DNA of 25,137 bases from Antrodiella citrinella (taxonomy: Eukaryota; Basidiomycota; Agaricomycetes; Polyporales; Steccherinaceae). Where the stretch lies: NCBI GenBank assembly GCA_004802725.1, contig SGPM01000326.1, positions 5,173-30,309 of the forward strand, read 5' to 3'. Below, in pieces: positions 1-8,845 of the stretch. The stretch's first letter is position 1. Each line of letters opens with the position of its first letter. Position numbers and translations under genes: made by a program. Under the pieces are notes generated by a model, which had not been told where the DNA came from, made no database searches, and was given only the letters and a program-made list of their open reading frames with translations.

Positions 1-800
1 GANNNNGNCGNANNCGTAGGNGTNGNGTNTGNCNNNGNNGNGGANNGNATGTGTCTATTTGAGAACGTAAGCATACAACTCGCAAGAGNAAGAGAATAAG
101 CTTGAGAACATACCTGTCTGGACACAGCATGGTACGCATCAGCTCCAGTGGCCACAGTCCCATCCCACACCTCCTGGCACTTGTCGTACAATGGAAAACT
201 CCTCAGACGGTACCGAGTGTATGTTGGATGTGCCTACGCAACATAGTCAGTGGGGCGTGTCGATACGAGCGTCGAGTACAAATCAAACAAACCTACTTTG
301 AGAAAGTCAGCCCAAACACTGTCCGAAAGCACTATTGTTGATGTTTCGACATTCCAACCAGCACCTGACAAATTGCGCATCGCCCTGAAGACAATATAGT
401 CCTTCTTGATCTGTGCACAAACTTGAATATATNTCAACATACATAGCAGCAGTGTACGTACCGTCTGTGATCTCGTCTGACACTGCTTAGCCAGCTTCCT
501 GATTCCTAGCTTGCTGAACTTCCTTTCTGCGTCCTTCCAAACAGCCGCCTTGAAACCATTCTCGGACATCTCACCTGCAATCTTGGTGTCGAGGAGATGG
601 GTCATGAGGATGGAGTCCTCTGTAGGCTTCCAATTGGTCTTCGAACTCGTTGGAAGGCCGGCCTGAGATGGAGCAGCCCCCGCAGGTTGAGACTGACTTG
701 AAGCAGGCTGGCTCTGGCTTGAGATCAGCTGATCTGGGGCTGGAGCGGGTGATTGCTCCCGGGCACTGAGCTGTGCATCCTGCGGGGGTTGACCCACCAT
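1..800 (-). CDS. Myb/SANT-like domain protein, 3' end cut off by window edge
   Basis: I read a spliced gene starting at the ATG at 800. Exons are 800-462, 410-297 and 233-114; the introns between (461-411, 296-234) have GT-AG ends and keep frame, and another donor (GTATGT) follows at 113. The N-terminus is low complexity (repeated SSQSQPA), followed by a domain starting NWKPTEDSILMTHLLD. After splicing come IKKDYIVFRAMRNLSGAGW, then DSVWADFLK joined to AHPTYTRYRLRSFPLYDKC. This order of helices and the AHP...FPLYD block are typical of the Myb/SANT-like family that is very numerous in Agaricomycetes. These proteins are presumed DNA-binding and some are linked to DNA transposons, but no transposase is visible here. 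Exon coordinates beyond 114 are lost in N-rich sequence; an N also lies inside intron 1. The family is clear, the cellular role unknown. Confidence 0.75.
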
Positions 801-872
801 CGTCGAAGAGTGGAGGAGAGAAGGGAAGGATAAGGAGGGAAGGAACGCGGAGTTATGTTTCACGCCGCACAC

Positions 873-1344
873 ATTGTGCGAGGTGTTATCAGTGCCGATC
901 TAATATTGATATCTAATCGTCACCCCCGTGTCACTCCGCAACCCAGCTAGAGTTGATCTCGAGTCCGCGTTGACCGATATCATTCCCACGTCCTTATAAG
1001 GCAGGTCAACTTCACTCAACTCAACTTAACTTGCGCCGCCGAACAGGGCCTTATCGAGGTCGAGAAGCGCCCATAACGGCCGAAGCTCGGCGTCGTTGGA
1101 CTCGACGACGACCAAGTCCGTTTGATCGATGCCGACGACGACGAACTACGGGATGTCGGGTTCTGATGTGGGCGTCGGTCATTGTGTGTGATTGCGAGGA
1201 ATGGGTCCACCTCGCCCTCTCTGCTGCTGTCATCACCAATGTGTCATCGCGTGCTAAGAGACGCCGCCGCCTCCTTCGCCTGCCGTTCTCATTCTCATTC
1301 CCCTCTTCGTCATCGTCCTCGTCGTTCGTGTCGTTTGTTGCTCG
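873..1344. promoter_or_regulatory. Intergenic region between divergent Myb/SANT and EH-domain genes; candidate promoter
   Basis: No convincing gene lies here. A TATA-like TTATAAGG occurs at 994-1001 on the plus strand. A long pyrimidine-rich, TC-repeat-like stretch (about 1284-1335) sits just upstream of the EH-gene ATG at 1345. Pyrimidine-rich tracts before start codons are common in fungal promoters and leaders. Open frames here are built from CGA/CGC repeats and look spurious. Confidence 0.35.
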
Positions 1345-3768
1345 ATGCCGCCGCCGCCGTCCATAACAAGCATGCGCTCTTTAACACTTCATGTTTCCGC
1401 TCTCAACGACTCCGAATACGACTACTTCACCAGCTCCTTTTCCGACCTCCTCGATGACCCCAATGCCCAGCCTATCGACGACGTCAAGTACGACTCCCTC
1501 ACCGTCAGCACTCGCGAAGCAAGAGCATGGCTTCGAGGACGATACAGCGCTGTCGCCGTCGCTGACCTTGACGCCATCCTCCGCACCATTAGCCCAAACA
1601 ACGAGGCCCTCTCCGGAGGTCAGTTCTTTGCCGTCATGCGTCTCATCACCCATGTCGCCGCGGGGAAGGAGGTCGATGGTGGTCTGGTTTTCGTTCAATG
1701 TGAGTGTATCTTCTGCTGTCTTATCGTTTGTCTCTCTTATATCTCGACCTGTACACTTGCCGATTCCTTTCGCATCTCCTTCTCATACCGTGTTACGGTC
1801 GTCACCTGAACTGTATTCTGACTTGTGTTCATCCTTCTCCCTTACTTTGACTCAACCGACTGTCCCCGGCGAATGGCTCTCGAGTCCGCGCACAATCCCC
1901 GTTATCGGTATTTTGTCTCAGGACGACTACGATCAACGTCGGGGCACAAAACAGCGCACCGTAGTCTATTACTTGGTGTTTTCATCCATATTCTATTCCC
2001 TTCTAGTTCATTGATTGCCTTTCTTTCATATCTCCTTCTAATTTCATGTCTCAATCATGCTGCATAGTTCTTACTCGTCTTGATAATCGTTCCAGGTCAT
2101 CCCTCGGACTTCTCTCCACTATCCAGGGCACCCAAGCTACCGCCTCCTCCTCCGCACCACCCGGCACATGAAACCAAGAAGACCGCGCCCGCGCCTCCCC
2201 TGCCCGTAAAACGACAACCTCCACCACGACCTGCCAATCATGCGCCGCCACAGTCTGAAACAGATGCTGTCGTCGTGATTCCCCCGTCCGTTCCTCCCAA
2301 GCCGACAAACCCCTTCCTCAATCGCTCCAAATCACATGAAGTGTCGACGTTGAATTCTCCCGTCACTGCCGTTCGGACAAAGACTACGGGCGCTATCGAA
2401 GGCAAACAACCACCTCTCCCACCACGCAAACCGGTGGCACCTCCCCCTCCCCCTCGACATGTCTCTTCTAGCTTCATACCTCCGCCGTTTCCTTCAACAG
2501 GCACGACGAACGCTCTCATCCAACAATCTCTGCAGGCCGGCCGGATAGCGCAGAGTCTGAAAAAGGCAGAGGAGCGGCTACAGAAGGAGCGGGTCATGGA
2601 AGTGTTGAAGACGAGTACGACGAAACGGAACCGGAGCATCAGCCCGACCAAAGATCTTAGCAGTGATGCGTCTGCGTCAAGTTCAAGCGGGTCCGGCTAT
2701 GCTTCCACAGATAGACCACCTCCCGTCCTCCCTCCCAGACGAGCGTTCAGCCCCGAGACGTCTCCTCGTCTCTCTGTCAGGTCTCTCGACCAGGTCGCTA
2801 CGGCTACCGTCGGCTACAAGCCTCGATACCCTACCTCCAGTCCCTTCGCTCGAGAGCAGAGCTCAGAACGTTACAAACCTCCACCGCCGCCACCACTACC
2901 TATACGCTCTCCCTCACGCTCTCCACCGAAGCCAAACGTAGACCTCAGTCCCGAATCGCCTACCTCCACTATCTCCCAACCACCACCAACACATCCAGAC
3001 CGCAAATCGGTTGCGCAGCAAGTCCAAGACTGGAGTGACGGCTCGAATCCTCCATCCCCCAATACGCGTCTTTTCCGTTCCAAGTCGCTTCACCAACAAT
3101 CACCTCAACTTCCGCCACCTCTCCGTCGGAAACGTCCCGAGAGTGTGCAAATTACACCAACAGAAGCGAACGGCCCTTCGCTACCGAGCTCTCCTGCACG
3201 TCCGAGTACTACTCGTCATCATAGTGCTCTCTCACGACATCTGTCTCTCTCCTCACCTGCCGCTGCAGCCGCTATGCATGGCGAGAGGGCTCCAAGTTCT
3301 ATGAGCGACTCGCCGATTGCTGGGCTCCAGAAAACGTTCAACAACCTCCACCAACGCGCACAACCGAAGCTCGATGCCGCACGGTACAAAGCCGAGGCGG
3401 GACTCACGAAACGCGGGTTCGTCTCGCATGGGGGCTGGATGCGCGAGGAGGGCGAAGAGCGGTTGATCGACGAGCCGGACGATATGGAGACGAATCATCG
3501 GGTGCTTGGGTCGGGTCCGTTTGAGCGGAGTCAGGATGACTTGGACGTGAGTGAGATAAGCGATGTAGAGCGGAGTTGGGAGGAGAGGTTGCGGAGTCTG
3601 CGAGGGAGTCAGAGTCATACCGGACATCTCTCTAGAGGTGACGGCGGAGGTGGTGGGAGCAGCGGGAGGGAGAAGGAGAAGAAGGAAGACAAGGTCAAGG
3701 ACCGGACCTGGTTATTCGACCGAGACGAAATGAAGTGGCCAGCGGGAGAAGGGTGGAAACCTCTCTGA
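1345..3768 (+). CDS. EH-domain (EF-hand-like), proline-rich protein, probable endocytosis/actin adaptor
   Basis: Two exons: 1345-1699 and 2096-3768, giving about 675 residues. The donor GTGAGT at 1700 and an acceptor CCAG ending at 2095 join in frame (phase 1). Residues about 10-115 resemble an EH domain: STREARAWL, then a helix ending LDAILRTIS, then SGGQFFAVMRLITHVAAGKE; EH domains bind NPF tripeptides. The rest is proline-rich with many PPPLP and PPPRKP SH3-type motifs, and has its own NPF near residue 190 (KPTNPFLNRS). A conserved-looking segment follows (LQKTFNNLHQRAQPKLDAA) and the protein ends in KWPAGEGWKPL. I recall this architecture from uncharacterised basidiomycete proteins; the adaptor role is inferred from EH, NPF and SH3-ligand motifs. 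A later ATG at 1372 could be the true start. The 396-nt intron is long for this genome and might hide a small exon. Confidence 0.8.
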
Positions 3769-4289
3769 TGAGTGCGTCTCGTTTGTATCCGTTTCGTTCG
3801 TCTGTCTCTTGGTATATACACTGGCACTGGCATGCACAACACTGTATCATACATACACATTCTCGTCACTAGTTCCATATACATAGTTCCCCTCATTTTG
3901 CATTTTCGTTTCAATGCTTACTGCTCCCTCTACCATGTATTCATACCACTTTGTTCGTGTTCAGTTCCATAGACTCTTCGTAATGGATGGTTGGGCAGTT
4001 ACAGACTCGAATTTTGCTTGGGTATCAACACCGAGACCACAATCGTGTAGATTTCACCGTGACCTGCAAGTGGACCTGCTGAGGACCTGCTGGCACAACT
4101 TCGGAAATGCAACCGCAGACGTCTCCGTTACCACAAATGCTTCAACGCGTCTTTCTTCCTCAAACAGATTTGACATAAGTAACGTATGCAGCTATGGATG
4201 CGTCGTCACTCGCAAGAGGCCCCGTTTGTACGGTTCTGGGAACAAAGCTGCACCTAGGTCTTCTTCGTCATCCTTCAGCAGTTCTTCAT
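3769..4289. other. Intergenic, 3' flank of the EH gene
   Basis: AT-richer, pyrimidine-rich sequence directly after the TGA at 3766-3768, presumably the 3' UTR and terminator of the EH gene. Short open frames on the plus strand (for example 4194-4397) show no family resemblance, and the last part overlaps homology to the F-box relic on the other strand. I see no RNA gene or repeat. Confidence 0.4.
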
Positions 4290-5356
4290 CTGCCTGTCAA
4301 TGACGACGAATTCGACCGTTTAGACAAACGGGGAGACGACCCGAGAGAGGGCGATGTGCACAATTGGGCACGACTCACGAGGGCTGTCCAAACCTGATCG
4401 TGCGTAGCTTGCTGTTCTCGGTCAAGTTTACGTGATCTGAGAGAGTTGACTTCCACGCAAAACGAACAAAAAGACATGATGAGACAGAATGAATGAGAGC
4501 TCACCCGCCTTGACGTCGCCATAGATGCAGAGAGTACCCATCTCTCGAATAAGGCATCCTGTCTCCTCGGCGTTGCGGTCAGACATCGTAGGCATTCCAG
4601 ACTGCCTCTGCGCAACAAGAAGTGGATGATGCTCTCGGGTTCCGCGCAGTCCTGAAGCCTAGCGCGTGGCACTTCGTCGTGTGCGCAATACAAAAGAAAC
4701 CGGTTCAACAACGGCGCATGTAGTGTCGGCACCATCACGGGGCGCATCACATACGCCATTTCAGTGACACAATCCACGGATAGATCCTTCAGAGAGGGGA
4801 AGGCAGAGATGAGGCCAAAAATGTGCTGTGGGAAATACGCAATGGTAGAGGGACAAGTGGGTGACGGGGGTAAGCTTCGACAGTGCCCGCGAAGACTCTG
4901 GGTGCCAAGCCTCTGGAAGATTGCTGAAATCCAGCGCTTGAAGGTGACCAGCAGAGGAGATGACAACGCCTGCGATACCCAGATCGCAGTGTCCGCATAG
5001 TAGGCTAGGCAAAGCCAGTAGGTGTGCATATTGTGAGCTGTGTCGAATGATAATGTTTGGACTCTGCTCCGGATCATGGTAGTCGGGCGGCGACCTCTGT
5101 GAAGCGATTGAATTGGGCTTCGTCCTCTAAAGTGATTGCGAAAGAAATAAAATCAACTGGCTGCGAGCCACGCTTTCGACACGAGCGCACATGCTTTCAA
5201 AGCTACAGGGTCATCGGAGAGCATGCTGATGATGAGGTCGTCGAGCTCGATAGGAAGGGACAGAGCGATTATTACAGCACAAGATAGCCGACCATCCAAG
5301 GTCAGCTTTGATAGTGCTTGGAGTCTGAAGAAAGATAGGGGACTTACCAATGACAT
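4290..5356 (-). pseudogene. F-box/LRR pseudogene, paralogue of the intact gene at 6940-8190
   Basis: Homology to the intact neighbour can be followed along its whole length, but across all three minus frames. The F-box is readable at about 5250-5153 (LPIELDDLIISMLSDDP, then KACALVSKAWLAAS), against LPPELDDLVISMLFDEP in the intact copy. It hits TGA at 5152-5150. The next block (AITLEDEAQFNRFTEVAARLP) is in another frame, the repeat part (HLQALDFSNLP, THLSLYHCVFP) in a third, and after a one-base shift near 4840 the frame changes again (GLISAFPSLKDLSV). The final exon keeps DHVNLTENSKLRTIRF and ALSRVVSP, matching DRIDISHNTYLRKITL and VLSRVVSP, but holds a TGA near 4390 and a TAA at 4322-4320. 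Multiple frameshifts plus three nonsense codons make decay much more likely than sequencing error. F-box proteins normally recruit substrates to SCF ubiquitin ligases. Confidence 0.8.
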
Positions 5357-5466
5357 AGCGTCGTGAATTGAAGACGTCGAGATGATCCTTCGTGGTGAGA
5401 TGCAAAGAACGAGATGAAAGTTGGATGAGAGTAAGAAGAAAATACGCCTTAATGATAATATTATCT

Positions 5467-5496
5467 CCAAGACGGTCCAAGACGGTCCAAGACGCC
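5467..5496. repeat. Three tandem copies of a 10-bp unit (ccaagacggt)
   Basis: Two exact copies of ccaagacggt are followed by ccaagacgcc. The repeat lies between the F-box pseudogene and the BTB gene, upstream of both. It is too short and too few to suggest a specific function; it may be a replication-slippage product. Confidence 0.7.
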
Positions 5497-5585
5497 TTGG
5501 ACGATTTGGTAATGCTAGTTTGTCAGCCTTCCCTGCTTCTTAAGACTCGGATACCAACGACCTTATTGACCGAAGTTAAGTAAGT

Positions 5586-6653
5586 ATGTCGGAAAACATA
5601 TCTAGAAATTCGTCAACATACAGTGGTACATCTGGTAAGTCTTTGTTCTCTCACCGCACTCTGTATTTCATGAGATTATCCAGCTGCACATCCTCTCTTT
5701 CAAAACAGCACCGATCCGTGGTACAACGATGGCAACATCATCCTTGTAGCTGGGGGCATGGGCTTTCGCGTATTCTCAGGCATTCTCTCCGAGCAATCCT
5801 CTGTCTTCGCCGATATGCTCCAAGTACCTCAGCCAGACCCCCAAGCCAAAATCGATGAATGCCCCGTCGTCTGGCTCTTTGACTCTCCCGACTACGCCCT
5901 TTTCTGAAGGCAATACATAACGCAAGGTACATCTACTACTCGGTTTGTACAGTCTCTATGTCCTATGACCCTGTCTCTCTCTTTAGATACAACGTCTCTC
6001 ACAAGCTCGAATGCTCTGTCCTATGCGGCATCCTGCACATGAGCTCCAAGTACAACGTTCCTCACATCCGTCATCGTGCTATAATCGCCCTGCAGCACTA
6101 TTTCCCTCCGACGCTGGACGGCTTCTGCGTCGCCAAAGCGGTGCGTACAAGTCTTCGCGTCAGAGACACCTTCCATATTGCAAACGTCGCAAGCCAGACA
6201 GACGCCTCTGCACTACTCGCGTCGGTCCTCATCTTTTGCGCTCAGCAGCACCTCGACTACATCCTAGATGGTGTACCGCACCCTGGGGGAGCCAAAGAGC
6301 TCACCCGAACCAACAGAAGTGCCGTCCTGCACGCCCGACACCAACTCAACCACCTCGCGCGCTCCGTTACCCTCCGCGCTCTCTACTACAGCGAAGAGTG
6401 TACGCGTCAAAACTGCCTTCTCGTGAAGCGCACTGAGGGCGCGAAGCTGTTGGAAGGGCGGAACGGACTCGTCAATCCTTTGTCAAAATTCAGTTGCCTC
6501 TCGGACATCCCCGTGTGTGCGGACTGCCGGGAGAAGCTGCACGAAGGTATTATCATTGGCAGGGAAGAGGTATGGCAGAAAGTGCCTGAGATATTCGGAC
6601 TGGCTCCTGATTGGGATACTCTCGTCAAGAAGGACGACGCCGACTATGACTAA
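5586..6653 (+). CDS. BTB/POZ-domain protein with one apparent 1-nt frameshift
   Basis: Exons: 5586-5634, 5684-5926 and 5987-6653, with introns 5635-5683 and 5927-5986 (GT-AG, about 50-60 nt). The BTB core reads DPWYNDGNIILVAGG, then FRVFSGILSEQSSVFADML, PVVWLFDSPDYALF. There the frame meets TGA (5905-5907), while LKAIHNAR continues one frame over. One extra base at about 5900-5906 would make the whole spliced frame open (about 319 aa), so either a recent 1-nt deletion or an assembly error is present. Exon 3 gives the usual C-terminal part of this agaric family: YNVSHKLECSVLCGILHMSS, KYNVPHIRHRAIIAL, and a cysteine-containing tail (EECTRQNC, CADCREK) ending in EVWQKVPEIFGLAPDWD. BTB domains dimerise and can serve as Cullin-3 adaptors; the function of this family is not known to me. 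It sits between two F-box paralogues. Confidence 0.75.
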
Positions 6654-6939
6654 GACGACGTCGTCGCGGGAAAGACTCCTGCATCATGGCTTCGCTATGA
6701 ATGCGTACCCGGACTGAAATTATGTACTATGTTTTGACCCTCTGCGTAGCTCTGAGATAACTTGACTTGTATTCGTACCGACGATCCTTTCTTCTAAGAC
6801 ATGAATGGAGCTATATTCACCGGAACTTCTTGATAATTCACCTCCGATAAGGATCATGCGCAAGCGGCCCCAACGGCCAGCTATGGCTCATGATCAATAA
6901 CAAGCTAGGCAAATAACTGTGGTTTGTAGTTACCAAGGA

Positions 6940-8190
6940 TCAACCCGTCGTCAGACTCCCCAGCACAGTTGTGACCCGCAAGAGTCTCCTCTGATGTAGC
7001 TCGGAGAACGCGGCAAAGCATGCCTCTCCGACACCTTCCAGGTCGTTTGCACTAGTGATGTTGAAATGCACTTCCGTTAGGCCCAACAAGTTTGTGGCGA
7101 GCAAAGCGTGTTCCAAAGCAGGCACAACCTCGGGAGCTATCAAACGGGACAATTCATAGAAGCTGTCGAGCACGAAGTCGAATTGGACGGTATGCAGATG
7201 TGGGGAAACGACACGGGACAGAACGACTGGCACGCTTGGATCTAAGGGCCATCGCAAAGTAATCTTCCGCAAATATGTGTTATGGGAAATGTCGATTCTG
7301 TCCAAGAAAGCTGCGTACTCAAAGAGATGAGAGACGAGCTGCTATGTCACAAGAAAGGACTCACGGAACATTTCGTTGTGGTGAAATGTCACCATCCGAA
7401 GCTCCTCCAACAGCGGACCCACATCTCGAATCAGTCTCCCAATTTTGTCCACAAGATCACTATCCTGCTCGGCAACGTCAACTTCCAGACGTCTCAAAGA
7501 CTCGAGATGTCCTTTGTCCCACAGATACTGGACAAAGCTTTCTGGTATACCCGAAAACCCACTGATATCGTCGTAGTACATCTCGCCACTGAAATGGAGG
7601 CGGCTAAGCGACGGCGCGTGAATGAGCTGCAAGCCAGTCTCATCCATCCTGTCCGAAAGGTCCGTGAACTTCACCACGGTCAGATCGGTCAGCGTGGGAA
7701 AGGCACAAACGATGCTCAGCAGTTCCGACTTGGTAAACCCACACCTCAAAAACGTGAGACGCGTGATCGAGGTGAGCTGGGCCAACATCTGGAATGACAC
7801 GGTATGCCAGTCAAACGACATATCGGCCAAGTCCAACGTCTCTAGATGGGTGAAGTTGGGCAGGAGGGACGACGTGAGGAAGATCTCAACCCAGTCCGCG
7901 ACGAGGTCCCACGGTGCTGAGACCTGCAACCTCCGGACCCAGGAGCAGACGACGGGGGAGCAGGTGGCCAACGCTATGAAGCGCTCGCATTGACGGGAGT
8001 AGGAGATGGTGATGTCGCGGAAGAGGTAGGTTCGACTAGTCCAGAGCCACTCCTTCGACACCAGCGCGCATGCTTTCAACGTCTCAGGTTCGTCGAAGAG
8101 CATGCTTATAACCAGATCGTCCAGCTCTGGAGGAAGAGAGAGCTGAGCCGGCGACTCGGATGAAGATGTGAGATTGTCTGTGGATAGCAT
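6940..8190 (-). CDS. F-box/leucine-rich-repeat-like protein (intact)
   Basis: Exon 1 8190-7365 and exon 2 7310-6940, joined across a 54-nt intron (GTGAGT...GCAG) in phase 1; predicted length 398 residues. The F-box lies at about residues 18-55 (LPPELDDLVISMLFDEP, LKACALVSKEWLWTSRTYLF). Leucine-rich-repeat-like segments follow: THLETLDLADMSFDW, TSITRLTFLRCGF, FPTLTDLTV, LESLRRLEVD and, in exon 2, DRIDISHNTYLRKITLRW. The general role of such proteins is substrate recognition in SCF (Skp1-Cullin-F-box) ubiquitin ligases; the target here is unknown. The family is expanded in Agaricomycetes. The start is the only ATG shortly before the F-box in an open frame, and no lesion is seen. A decayed full-length paralogue lies 1.6 kb downstream in the same orientation, beyond the BTB gene. 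Confidence 0.85.
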
Positions 8191-8845
8191 TGTAGGCTGG
8201 AGACATCGGGGTGAGCCTCAAGCGACAGTTCAGTTCAGAGAATTTTGAACTGAACGTACGGATATCATGTCTGCAATGCGTTCAGATTCTGAGAGACGTT
8301 GGGATTCTTGGGAAGACGCGATCGGCCATCCTCTTGTTCGGCAAACGCCGGAGCGTCCTGGTCGACACATGTACATCTTTACTTTTCACCGTGGTACTCA
8401 AGTGTGCGACTTCGTGAAAGTAAGACAAATCGCGCAGCAAGGAACCCGCCCACGCAGCGGCTCCCTTGCCCCGCGTCCGAGACGTCACTGACGACTCCAC
8501 CCCTCAACCACCTCCTCACGGAGTCCTCCTTTTCCTCACATACCTCTGTCCACAGACGAGGACGGACTCTGGAGGACCCGTTTCTTCGTGAGTGTTTCAA
8601 ACCGTCGTAACGTGTGCGCAACTAGCTGACCAGTTGGCATTTCTGTACTTAATTTCGAGGTGATCATTTCCGTCGAGTCTTGGGGCACGTGTATGGACGG
8701 TCTACCAGTAAAGCATAAATTTGAACATACACATAGATAGGTAAACATAGAAAGATGAAAAAACAAGAAGAGTGTCTGGGATGAGCAAACGATACGCTGA
8801 GACGAGCGTGACCGCAATAATAGCAACTATTATAACAGAGCTAGT
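8191..8845. other. Intergenic between the F-box gene and the 3' end of the G alpha gene
   Basis: Upstream flank of the F-box gene (ATG at 8190) and 3' flank of the G alpha gene (stop at 8848-8846). Overlapping short frames at 8211-8621 appear on both strands, change frame repeatedly and show no domain. No repeat or RNA gene recognised; an AT-rich stretch at about 8700-8845 is probably the G alpha 3' UTR. Confidence 0.4.

Noticed and set aside
1031..1366. Open frames on both strands rich in Arg, Ser and Pro
   Set aside because: They arise from CGN and TC repeats upstream of the EH gene, overlap on opposite strands and have no domain.
7282..7993. Long plus-strand frames opposite the F-box gene
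   Set aside because: The minus strand carries F-box and LRR homology and a matching paralogue; the plus frames do not.
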